Assembly (NCBI GenBank): GCA_002358975.1
Contig: DEPX01000001.1
Span: forward strand, 9,424-16,586
DNA length: 7,163 nt
Source: Micrococcaceae bacterium UBA3381
GTDB lineage: Bacteria > Actinomycetota > Actinomycetes > Actinomycetales > Micrococcaceae
Direction: 5' to 3'
Part shown: positions 1-5,426 of the stretch, one piece after another
Position numbering within the stretch: the first letter of the stretch is position 1
Layout of the letters: every line of letters starts with the position of its first letter
Made by a program: the position numbers and the translations under genes
The notes under the pieces: generated by a model
Databases searched by the model: none
Seen by the model: the letters and a program-made list of their open reading frames with translations, nothing else
Told to the model about the DNA's origin: nothing

Positions 1-1509
1 GGTAACTGGCTGCAGGTTCGCCAAATTGCCGGTATCCGTGGACTTGTAGCTAACCCAAAGGGTGAGATTATTCCACGTCCGATCAAGTCCTCCTATCGTG
101 AGGGTCTGTCGGTGCTGGAATACTTCTCCGCAACTCACGGTGCTCGTAAAGGCCTGGCCGATACCGCGTTGAAGACGGCAAACTCCGGTTACCTGACTCG
201 TCGTCTTGTCGACGTCTCCCAGGACGTTATTGTCCGAGAAGAAGACTGCGGTACTCGACGTGGACTCAACGTCTCCATTGCCACGCCCAACGAAAACGGC
301 GAGCTGGTTATGGTCGACGACGTTGAGACCTCAGCCTACTCTCGCGTACTAGCCACCGATGTCAAAGATGCCGACGGTAATGTCGTGGCTGAAGCAGGTG
401 AAGACGTTGGCAGCACCAAACTCAACGAACTGGTCAAAGCTGGCATCACTGACATCCGTGCCCGGTCAGTATTGACCTGTGACTCGGCGGTTGGAACCTG
501 TGCCAAGTGCTACGGTCGATCCATGGCTACCGGTAAGGTAGTCGACATCGGAGAAGCCGTTGGTATTATCGCAGCCCAGTCCATTGGTGAGCCAGGTACT
601 CAGTTGACGATGCGTACGTTCCACACCGGTGGTGTCGCATCAGCCGATGATATTACCCAGGGTCTGCCACGTATTCAGGAACTCTTCGAAGCCCGCACAC
701 CAAAAGGTGTCGCTCCGATCTCTGAAGTTGCCGGCCGCGTAACCATCGAAGAAGATGACAAACAGGTCCGTCTCGTACTAACCCCAGACGACGGTTCTGA
801 AGAAATGGCTTACCCGGTCCTGCGTCGTTCCCGTATTCTTGTCGAAGACGGACAACACGTAGATGTCGGAACCCAATTGGTCTCAGGTGCGATCGATCCG
901 AAGCAGGTGCTGCGTGTTCTTGGACCACGTGCCGCCCAGAAGTTCTTGGTCGACGAAGTCCAAGAGGTCTACCAGTCGCAGGGTGTTGGCATTCACGACA
1001 AGCACGTGGAAGTCATCGTTCGCCAGATGCTACGTCGAATCACCATTATTGATTCCGGCGATACTGACTTGCTGCCAGGTGAACTTGCCGATCGGGCAGC
1101 GTTCGTGGCAGCCAACCGTGCAGCTGTGGCCGAAGGCCAGCGTCCAGCTTCTGGCCGTGACGAACTGATGGGTATCACCAAGGCATCTCTGGCAACAGAC
1201 TCCTGGCTATCTGCTGCGTCCTTCCAGGAAACCACTCGCGTTCTGACACAGGCTGCGATGGAAGGCAAAGCTGATCCGCTGTTGGGCCTCAAAGAAAATG
1301 TCATCATCGGTAAGCTGATCCCGGCCGGTACCGGCCTGGATCGCTACACCAATGTTGCTGTTGAACCAACAGATGACGCCAAGGCAAACATGTTTACTGG
1401 TGCCACCGCATTCCCGGACTTCGACTATCCGGGTATGGACACCGAAATCGGTGGAGACTTCCACGCCATTCCGCTGGAAGACTACGGCCTGGGTGGCGAC
1501 TTCCGCTAA
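1..1509 (+). CDS. rpoC: DNA-directed RNA polymerase beta' subunit, C-terminal 502 residues (5' partial)
   Basis: Catalytic beta' subunit of RNA polymerase. The frame is open from base 1 (GNWLQVRQIAG...), so the gene starts upstream of the window; the stop is TAA at 1507-1509. In fragment numbering, the bridge helix is at about 47-75 (GARKGLADTALKTANSGYL). Four cysteines of the second zinc site are C83, C160, C167 and C170. The trigger loop lies around 184-227 and includes LTMRTFHTGG at 202-211; it runs straight into the GLPRIQELFEAR segment, so the large insertion of enterobacterial beta' is absent. A conserved C-terminal core follows (ITKASLATDSWLSAASFQET, then KENVIIGKLIPAGTG), ending in a short acidic tail. 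All expected motifs are intact. rpoB should lie directly upstream, outside the window. A strong hairpin 30 nt after the stop indicates that the rpoBC transcript ends here. Identification is secure. Confidence 0.98.
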   Translation, partial: GNWLQVRQIAGIRGLVANPKGEIIPRPIKSSYREGLSVLEYFSATHGARKGLADTALKTANSGYLTRRLVDVSQDVIVREEDCGTRRGLNVSIATPNENGELVMVDDVETSAYSRVLATDVKDADGNVVAEAGEDVGSTKLNELVKAGITDIRARSVLTCDSAVGTCAKCYGRSMATGKVVDIGEAVGIIAAQSIGEPGTQLTMRTFHTGGVASADDITQGLPRIQELFEARTPKGVAPISEVAGRVTIEEDDKQVRLVLTPDDGSEEMAYPVLRRSRILVEDGQHVDVGTQLVSGAIDPKQVLRVLGPRAAQKFLVDEVQEVYQSQGVGIHDKHVEVIVRQMLRRITIIDSGDTDLLPGELADRAAFVAANRAAVAEGQRPASGRDELMGITKASLATDSWLSAASFQETTRVLTQAAMEGKADPLLGLKENVIIGKLIPAGTGLDRYTNVAVEPTDDAKANMFTGATAFPDFDYPGMDTEIGGDFHAIPLEDYGLGGDFR

Positions 1510-1538
1510 ACCATAAGCCGTCAACACCGCAATAGGTA

Positions 1539-1583
1539 GACAGGGTCCACGCGAAAAAAATTCGCGCGGGCCCTGTCTGTTTT
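1539..1583 (+). terminator. Rho-independent terminator of rpoC
   Basis: A 17-position stem, 1539-1555 against 1561-1577, has one G-U pair (T1546) and one A-C mismatch (A1549). It closes a five-A loop (1556-1560). The 3' arm is followed by TGTTTT at 1578-1583. The position 30 nt after the rpoC stop and the T-rich side on the plus strand make it the terminator of the rpoBC transcript. Confidence 0.85.
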
Positions 1584-1628
1584 AACCAGTTACAAAGAGT
1601 AGCTAATACCAGCACTTGGGAACCGATT

Positions 1629-1674
1629 AAAACACGGGGCCGTTGACAGCACATGGTGCACATCAACGACCCCG
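1629..1674 (-). terminator. Rho-independent terminator of the FemABX-like gene
   Basis: An inverted repeat pairs 1635-1646 (CGGGGCCGTTGA) with 1663-1674, with one mismatch (C1640 opposite A1669). The 16-nt loop can itself form GCAC/GTGC (1649-1652 with 1656-1659). Read on the minus strand, the stem is followed by TGTTTTAAT, a T-rich tail, so the direction suits the gene whose stop codon is at 1692. The stem starts 17 nt beyond that stop. It faces the rpoC terminator, which insulates the two converging transcripts. Confidence 0.75.
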
Positions 1675-1691
1675 CAATAGAAACAGTAGCG

Positions 1692-2873
1692 TCAGCCGCG
1701 ACGCTCTAAATACAATTTGAAAGCCCGAGATAAGATTTTATTAATCGGATAGTCCCATTCGCCCATGGTCTGGACGATATCGGCTCCCATCGTAGTTTTA
1801 AAGCGAGTCAGTCCTGCTAACTCATGTTCCTTATCTAACGTTGCCGAAACCCCGCCCAGGTCGTACCACGCAGCACCAGCTTCCAGGCTGAGCTTAATCT
1901 GTTCAAGCTGTAGCGCTCGTGGAGCATATCTTTTAGACTCCGCACGACTTGAGGCACCATATACATACCATCCGGTATCTTGTTGCTGCACGTAAATGGC
2001 GGATGCGAGCAACTGGTCATGATAATGCGCAAACAGTACCTTGCACTCTGCGACCTCTGAAGTATTCAAAGCCTCTACCATTGCCTCGAAATAGCTTTGC
2101 GGACGACCGGTGAAATTATCGCGCTCAGCAGTCTCTTCATACAGGGCCTGCCACTGGTCTATATCCTCGAGTCCGCCGCTAGAAATAACCAAATCAGAGC
2201 GCGTTGATTTACGAGTTTGTCGGCGTGAAGTGCTGTCCATCCGTGTCAGTACTTCTTCAACTGCCTGCTGAAACTCTGGAGAATCGCGATTTGCACGCTG
2301 TTCGGCAGTCAATTCCGGTAGTGGAATTCGAGCCTGAAATTGAGCCTGGCCAGCGATAAAGTCATCACTGACCTCAGGTTTCTGCCAGCCTAAATCGATT
2401 AGATTATCTTGCATCGACCAAGCAGTGCTATTCGATTCGACAGGGTCCAAGCCGGGGATCTGCTCATAACCACCACCGGATAGGGCCTTGCGAACCGAAT
2501 CCGCTTCCCACCGGCATAAAACAAATGGCAAACCCATACGAACCATAAAGGCGCCCTGACCCCGGGCAAATTTAATCAGTGGCTTCAGTAAAGACGGCAA
2601 TTCAACAACCTGCGGATGAAAAATGGGGCCATCGGCAATGTACGCCAGGGATCTGCCACGCAATCCAGGAACCGGTATCGGCCGATACAATACCAAGGAG
2701 GCCGCTACCAGTTCGTCCCGGTAGAACCACCCTACCGACTGACTTCGCCAAGCAGGCTTTGTCTGAGGCCACAGCGGGTTCTGTAAAAAAGAAGCCGAAC
2801 GCTCACCTACGAGAAACTCATGGTGCTGTTCAACGGAAATCTCTTGGATGCGTAAAGTCTTATGGTATGTCAC
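1692..2873 (-). CDS. FemABX-family peptidoglycan interpeptide-bridge aminoacyltransferase (393 aa)
   Basis: Members of this family transfer an L-amino acid from aminoacyl-tRNA onto the side-chain amine of the third residue of the peptidoglycan stem peptide, usually on lipid II, at the inner face of the membrane. Visible family features: SASFLQNPLW at 26-35; the IADGP turn at 79-83; a basic stretch MDSTSRRQTRKSTR at 212-225, where the family has its conserved Arg/Lys-rich segment; YVYGASSRAESKRYAPRA at 303-320; WYDLGGV at 336-342; and the C-terminal GLTRFKTTMGAD...EWDYPIN at 354-378. No signal peptide or membrane helix is seen, as expected for a cytosolic enzyme. Length is near the family norm. 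The GTG start at 2871-2873 is chosen because no ATG, GTG or TTG lies in frame between it and the conserved N-terminal motif. It is divergent from the ATP-grasp gene at 2957. The transferred amino acid cannot be read from sequence. Codon use looks less biased than in the flanking housekeeping genes. Confidence 0.88.
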   Translation of the reverse strand: MTYHKTLRIQEISVEQHHEFLVGERSASFLQNPLWPQTKPAWRSQSVGWFYRDELVAASLVLYRPIPVPGLRGRSLAYIADGPIFHPQVVELPSLLKPLIKFARGQGAFMVRMGLPFVLCRWEADSVRKALSGGGYEQIPGLDPVESNSTAWSMQDNLIDLGWQKPEVSDDFIAGQAQFQARIPLPELTAEQRANRDSPEFQQAVEEVLTRMDSTSRRQTRKSTRSDLVISSGGLEDIDQWQALYEETAERDNFTGRPQSYFEAMVEALNTSEVAECKVLFAHYHDQLLASAIYVQQQDTGWYVYGASSRAESKRYAPRALQLEQIKLSLEAGAAWYDLGGVSATLDKEHELAGLTRFKTTMGADIVQTMGEWDYPINKILSRAFKLYLERRG

Positions 2874-2879
2874 CCCTCC
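2874..2879 (-). promoter_or_regulatory. Shine-Dalgarno-like GGAGGG abutting the GTG start of the FemABX-like gene
   Basis: On the minus strand GGAGGG directly touches the GTG start, whereas 5-9 nt of spacing is usual. No other credible in-frame start exists nearby; a CTG six codons upstream (2889-2891) has no such motif. Either the motif works poorly, or initiation relies on a very short leader. Confidence 0.4.
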
Positions 2880-2889
2880 AGCGTACCCC

Positions 2890-2916
2890 AGTATGACTCG
2901 ACAAAACCCGCTGCAA
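2890..2916 (-). promoter_or_regulatory. Candidate promoter of the FemABX-like gene
   Basis: Reading the minus strand, TTGCAG (plus 2911-2916) precedes CATACT (plus 2890-2895) with a 15-nt spacer, shorter than the ideal 17. Transcription from it would begin near 2883 and give a leader of only about 10 nt. The call is weak and rests on box similarity and position. Confidence 0.35.
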
Positions 2917-2942
2917 AAGTCACCAGCAGCCCAAGCTATTGC

Positions 2943-2948
2943 TAAACT
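2943..2948 (+). promoter_or_regulatory. Candidate -10 box (TAAACT) for a leaderless ATP-grasp transcript
   Basis: TAAACT fits the actinobacterial TAnnnT -10 pattern and ends 8 nt before the ATG at 2957, so transcription would start at or within about 2 nt of the start codon. No Shine-Dalgarno sequence precedes that ATG, which agrees with leaderless translation, common in actinobacteria. No good -35 box is visible. Confidence 0.4.
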
Positions 2949-2956
2949 CGTCGACT

Positions 2957-4228
2957 ATGAGCCCACAGATTCCTGCCTCTCAACCCTTCGTCCCGGTTAT
3001 TACCGGGGGAGACCTTGGGGCATACACCCTCGCCCGTGAATTCCATGAAGCATACGGAGTTATTTCCGCTGTCGTGCCAACGGCAGATAACCTGGTTGTC
3101 GGTGGGAGCAAGATCACCCAGGTGTTTCCTGCAGGACCAATGTTTGAAGCACAGTCAGTGTTAAAGCATTTAGCTGACATCGCACAAAAACTTCAACAGC
3201 ACAACTCGCGTCCGCTACTCCTGGTGGCAGGCTACGATCATCTCGTCAGAATTATGGTTGACCACGCGACGGAACTTCGTCGGCTAGGTTACGTTTTTCC
3301 AGGGCTGACAACGCAGCAGCTTGATCAGGCAGCGCTAAAAGAACATTTCTATGCGTTATGCGAAGATTTGGGTATCAATTTTCCGCGGACAACCGCTATT
3401 GATTGTGCCCGAGGAAGTTCAGCCGTAGACGAGTTTGTGGCCTCCCTTACGGCTCCCGATTGGCACTATCCGTTGATACTTAAAGCCGGTGACGGTGGTC
3501 AGTGGGCCAACACTCAGTTTGAAGGTCGGCGTAAGGTCCATTACATAGCCACACCAGAGCAGCTTAGCGAGATACTCCAGAAAGCCATCTCAGCTGGATA
3601 CCGTGGCACACTCATCATCCAACAGTTCATCCCTGGTCCTGATTCTAATCTTCGAATCTTAACCCACTTTCGGGATCGTAACGGTCAAAACCTCCTAACC
3701 GGGCTGGCACAGGTAATTGTCGAAGACCACGCCCCGGGGCTGGAAGGCAACTCACGGGCGCTTGTCACTGTTTCTGATACCACGGTAGAAGAGCAGGGAC
3801 GTCGTCTCATGGATGCCGTCAACTGGCACGGATTTGGTATGTTCGACATCAAAATTCACGAACAAACCGGTGAGGCATATTTCTTAGAAATGAACCCACG
3901 GCTAGGACGTCACCATTATTATCTGACGGCTGCAGGTGCGAACCCCGCTACCTATCTATATCGCGAATTTGTTACAGGCGATGACCACCCGGGATCGTTG
4001 ACCGTGGACGGACCAGCCGCTTCGCTCACCATTCCTATGAAACTGGCACAGCAATATGCCTCAGAAGAACAACTGGAACACCTTCGGGCCGCCCAACAGT
4101 ACAAAAGAGTAGGTCGACCACTGAGTTACTCGAAGGATCGGAATTTCAAACGCGACTTATATCAACGCTACCGACTGTCTAAAGCGGCTGCAGAAGTGGA
4201 ACATATTCCGGGCACGATGAACCCGTAA
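2957..4228 (+). CDS. ATP-grasp ligase resembling D-aspartate ligase (Aslfm type), peptidoglycan cross-bridge (423 aa)
   Basis: Aslfm-type enzymes are ATP-dependent carboxylate-amine ligases that activate the side-chain carboxylate of D-Asp and join it to the free amine of a peptidoglycan precursor. Features, numbered from this ATG: an N-terminal nucleotide-fold segment FVPVITGGDLGAYTLARE at 11-28; LILKAGDGG at 173-181 with a candidate ATP lysine K176; QFEGRRK at 187-193; QQFIPGPDSNLRI at 222-234; and GFGMFDIK...FLEMNPRLGR at about 292-318, with D297, E311 and N313 as likely metal ligands. The C-terminal KDRNFKRDLYQRYR at 393-406 is also typical. No signal peptide or membrane segment is visible. 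A TTG at 2939 would add six residues, but it lies across the -10 box and lacks an RBS; ATG 2957 is preferred. Divergence from a FemABX gene supports a cell-wall role. The substrate (D-Asp, D-Glu or other) is inferred, not shown. Confidence 0.8.
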   Translation: MSPQIPASQPFVPVITGGDLGAYTLAREFHEAYGVISAVVPTADNLVVGGSKITQVFPAGPMFEAQSVLKHLADIAQKLQQHNSRPLLLVAGYDHLVRIMVDHATELRRLGYVFPGLTTQQLDQAALKEHFYALCEDLGINFPRTTAIDCARGSSAVDEFVASLTAPDWHYPLILKAGDGGQWANTQFEGRRKVHYIATPEQLSEILQKAISAGYRGTLIIQQFIPGPDSNLRILTHFRDRNGQNLLTGLAQVIVEDHAPGLEGNSRALVTVSDTTVEEQGRRLMDAVNWHGFGMFDIKIHEQTGEAYFLEMNPRLGRHHYYLTAAGANPATYLYREFVTGDDHPGSLTVDGPAASLTIPMKLAQQYASEEQLEHLRAAQQYKRVGRPLSYSKDRNFKRDLYQRYRLSKAAAEVEHIPGTMNP

Positions 4229-4241
4229 GATGGCTAAAAAT

Positions 4242-4260
4242 GCAAGTAGTTGCTCAATTT
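4242..4260 (+). terminator. Weak possible terminator after the ATP-grasp gene
   Basis: A small hairpin GCAA-GTAG-TTGC (4242-4253) is followed by TCAATTTT. The stem is only four pairs, so it may not terminate efficiently, and readthrough into the str operon is possible. Nothing stronger is seen between 4229 and the promoter at 4279. Confidence 0.2.
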
Positions 4261-4278
4261 TCCCCGCAAGCTCGAACC

Positions 4279-4287
4279 TGCTACACT
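4279..4287 (+). promoter_or_regulatory. Extended -10 promoter of the str operon
   Basis: TGC-TACACT combines the TGn extension with a TAnnnT hexamer (4282-4287). The predicted start is near 4294-4295, giving a leader of about 190 nt before rpsL. The -35 region (around 4258-4264, TTTTCCC) is a poor match, which extended -10 promoters tolerate. This is the best promoter candidate in the 254-nt gap between 4228 and 4483. Confidence 0.6.
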
Positions 4288-4302
4288 AGGAACGATTGTT
4301 TC

Positions 4303-4363
4303 AAAGTGGCAGTAGGACTCTGTCCGGGTTGCGGGGATCTTGCGCAACAAATGCCACCTTTTT
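4303..4363 (+). promoter_or_regulatory. rpsL leader: predicted three-way junction followed by a U-tract
   Basis: An outer stem GTGGCA (4306-4311)/TGCCAC (4352-4357) encloses two hairpins: GGAC-tct-GTCC (4315-4325), and GTTGCG (4328-4333)/CGCAAC (4343-4348) with a 9-nt loop. Two A-U pairs (4303-4304 with 4359-4360) can extend the outer stem across one mismatch. CTTTTT follows at 4358-4363, so the element resembles an attenuator. It lies about 10 nt after the predicted transcription start. It does not match any riboswitch class I recognise. Pairings are seen in the sequence; folding and function are inferred. Confidence 0.5.
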
Positions 4364-4382
4364 GCACGTCCAAAGGCAGGAC
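4352..4382 (+). promoter_or_regulatory. rpsL leader: competing hairpin that would disrupt the three-way junction
   Basis: TGCC (4352-4355) plus TTT (4359-4361) can pair with AAAGGCA (4372-4378), leaving a 3-nt bulge. This uses the same TGCC that closes the upstream junction and also covers the T-tract. Alternatively, GTCC (4368-4371) pairs with GGAC (4379-4382). The 3' arm CAAAGGCAGGAC (4371-4382) is a shortened copy of CAAAGTGGCAGTAGGAC (4302-4318). Confidence 0.4.
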
Positions 4383-4414
4383 CTAGGGCGTCGAAAAAAG
4401 CCCAAGCTTTCTTT
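4383..4414 (+). promoter_or_regulatory. rpsL leader: GGGC/GCCC hairpin with pyrimidine-rich tail
   Basis: GGGC (4386-4389) pairs with GCCC (4400-4403) around a 10-nt A-rich loop. C4383-G4406 and T4384-A4405 add two pairs beyond an A-A mismatch. TTTCTTT follows at 4408-4414, so this could be a weak second attenuator, although those T residues are also the 5' arm of the next hairpin. Confidence 0.3.
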
Positions 4415-4459
4415 CGAATCGCGGGGGGATTTTAACCGCCACGATCCGTTCGAAAGAAG
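4408..4459 (+). promoter_or_regulatory. rpsL leader: long hairpin just upstream of the RBS
   Basis: TTTCTTTCGAA (4408-4418) pairs with TTCGAAAGAAG (4449-4459): ten Watson-Crick pairs and one T-G wobble. Inside, TCG (4419-4421)/CGA (4442-4444) and CGG (4422-4424)/CCG (4436-4438) can continue the stem with a bulge. It ends 12 nt before the GGAG of rpsL, so it could affect ribosome access or mRNA decay. It might be a ribosomal-protein binding site for operon feedback, which is conjecture. Confidence 0.5.
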
Positions 4460-4471
4460 ATGACAAAATAC

Positions 4472-4475
4472 GGAG
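4472..4475 (+). promoter_or_regulatory. Ribosome-binding site deciding the TTG start of rpsL
   Basis: GGAG lies 7 nt before TTG at 4483-4485. The spacing is ideal for TTG, and no ATG or GTG exists in this frame near the universally conserved N-terminus, so the rare start codon is well supported. Confidence 0.8.
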
Positions 4476-4482
4476 ATACATT

Positions 4483-4857
4483 TTGCCAACAATTCAGCAG
4501 CTGGTCCGTAAGGGCCGCACACCAAAGGCAAAGCGCGTTGGTTCGCCTGCGCTTGATGCGCGTCCAATGCGCCGTGGCGTGTGCACACGTGTGTATACCA
4601 CCACCCCAAAGAAACCGAACTCTGCGCTGCGTAAAGTCGCACGTGTCCGTCTAGCCGGTGGCGTCGAAGTTACCGCCTACATTCCAGGTGAAGGACATAA
4701 CCTCCAGGAGCACTCGATTGTGCTTGTACGCGGCGGTGGCGTGAAGGACCTTCCAGGTGTCCGTTACAAGATTGTGCGCGGTGCTCTGGATACCCAGGGT
4801 GTCAAAGACCGTCGTCAAGCTCGTAGCCGTTATGGTGCCAAGAAGGAGAAGAACTAA
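4483..4857 (+). CDS. rpsL: 30S ribosomal protein S12 (uS12), 124 aa
   Basis: S12 sits at the decoding centre of the 30S subunit and contributes to tRNA selection accuracy. The protein starts MPTIQQLVRKGR and has RGVCTRVYTTTPKKPNSALRK (roughly 31-51), GEGHNLQEHS (69-78) and the KDLPGVRY loop (88-95), with a normal bacterial length and lysine-rich end. The two classical streptomycin-response lysines, K43 and K88, are present. The residue two before K88 is Gly86 (GGC, 4738-4740), where the common bacterial sequence is RGGRVKDLPG, so Arg86 is replaced. D89, the residue methylthiolated by RimO where that enzyme occurs, is kept. It is the first gene of the str operon, and rpsG starts 3 nt after its stop. 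The long structured leader suggests post-transcriptional control. Confidence 0.98.
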   Translation: MPTIQQLVRKGRTPKAKRVGSPALDARPMRRGVCTRVYTTTPKKPNSALRKVARVRLAGGVEVTAYIPGEGHNLQEHSIVLVRGGGVKDLPGVRYKIVRGALDTQGVKDRRQARSRYGAKKEKN

Positions 4858-4860
4858 CCC

Positions 4861-5331
4861 ATGCCACGTAAAGGACCCGCGCCCAAGCGCCCGCTGGTAG
4901 TTGACCCGGTTTATGGTTCATCCTTGGTCACCCAGCTGATCAACAAAGTTTTGGTTGATGGTAAGAAATCAACCGCTGAACGTATTGTCTACGGAGCCTT
5001 GAACGGGACTCGCGACAAAGCCGGTGACGATCCGGTGGCGACACTGAAGAAGGCTCTGGATAACGTGCGTCCTGCTCTCGAAGTACGCTCACGTCGTGTT
5101 GGCGGTGCGACATATCAGGTGCCTGTCGAGGTGAAACCTGGACGTGCAACTGCGCTAGCATTGCGCTGGCTGGTGACGTTCTCGAAGACACGCCGTGAAA
5201 AGTCTATGACTGAGCGACTGACTAACGAAATTCTAGATGCTTCCAACGGACTGGGTGCAGCTGTGAAACGTCGCGAAGATGTTCACAAGATGGCTGAAGC
5301 TAATAAGGCGTTTGCCCACTACCGCTGGTAA
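4861..5331 (+). CDS. rpsG: 30S ribosomal protein S7 (uS7), 156 aa
   Basis: S7 is a primary 16S rRNA-binding protein that nucleates assembly of the 30S head and contacts the E site. The full bacterial length is present. Recognisable blocks are KSTAERIVYGAL (36-47), LEVRSRRVGGATYQVPVEV (73-91), ALRWLV (99-104), MTERLTNEILDASNGLGAAVKRREDVHKMAEANKA as the long C-terminal helical part (split here by family knowledge), and the ending FAHYRW. The ATG start at 4861 follows the rpsL stop by 3 nt. Its GGAG (4845-4848) lies inside the end of rpsL, 12 nt upstream of the start, so the two genes are likely translationally coupled. In E. coli S7 is the feedback regulator of this operon; whether that holds here is unknown. 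Confidence 0.98.
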   Translation: MPRKGPAPKRPLVVDPVYGSSLVTQLINKVLVDGKKSTAERIVYGALNGTRDKAGDDPVATLKKALDNVRPALEVRSRRVGGATYQVPVEVKPGRATALALRWLVTFSKTRREKSMTERLTNEILDASNGLGAAVKRREDVHKMAEANKAFAHYRW

Positions 5332-5363
5332 ATCAAACACCAATTCAGTACTCATTCCGAGCC

Positions 5364-5405
5364 GTTGCCTCAACTAGGAGTCTGTGGCTCTTGGAAATAG
5401 GCAAC
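5364..5405 (+). promoter_or_regulatory. Hairpin between rpsG and fusA
   Basis: GTTGCCT (5364-5370) pairs perfectly with AGGCAAC (5399-5405). Inside, AGGAG (5376-5380) pairs with CTCTT (5388-5392), with one G-U, around a 7-nt loop. The stem ends 6 nt before the fusA ribosome-binding site. No T-run follows, so it is not a terminator. A translational control or mRNA-stability role is possible. Confidence 0.5.
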
Positions 5406-5426
5406 AACTAAGGGAGACCCTGTGGC
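5371..5426 (+). repeat. Imperfect direct duplication of the fusA translation-start region
   Basis: CAACTAGGAGTCTGTGGC at 5371-5388 resembles 5405-5426, which carries the real fusA start (CAACTA, AGGGAG, then CTGTGGC). The second copy is longer by four bases between CAACTA and CTGTGGC. The upstream copy thus places a GGAG and a GTG (5384) 38 nt before the true GTG, in a different frame. Confidence 0.5.
5411..5417 (+). promoter_or_regulatory. Ribosome-binding site of fusA (AGGGAGA)
   Basis: AGGGAGA is a strong Shine-Dalgarno match whose GGGAG core ends 5 nt before GTG at 5422-5424. It fixes the GTG start; the next in-frame candidate, GTG at 5437, is less well placed. Confidence 0.8.

Noticed and set aside
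653..1527. Several open frames of 90-106 codons antisense to or out of frame with rpoC
   Set aside because: They mirror the rpoC reading frame; none has a convincing start signal or known motif.
1510..1691. Possible small RNA gene between the converging genes
   Set aside because: The inverted repeats are fully explained as one terminator for each gene, and no independent promoter is evident.
2939..2956. TTG start adding six residues (MLNSST) to the ATP-grasp protein
   Set aside because: No RBS precedes it, and it lies across the likely -10 box. ATG 2957 fits leaderless initiation better and sits just before the conserved N-terminal segment.
4351..4386. Short ORF ATG...TAG (11 codons) in the rpsL leader, a possible leader peptide
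   Set aside because: No Shine-Dalgarno sequence precedes it, its codons show no run of one amino acid, and its start overlaps a stem of the predicted junction.
4301..4642. 113-codon minus-strand frame opposite the leader and rpsL
   Set aside because: It is antisense to a certain gene and a structured leader, with no recognisable motifs or RBS.
4460..4654. ATG at 4460 with GAAAGAAG before it, opening a 64-codon frame across the rpsL start
   Set aside because: It is out of frame with rpsL, its product resembles nothing I know, and GGAG-TTG at 4472-4485 gives the conserved S12 N-terminus.
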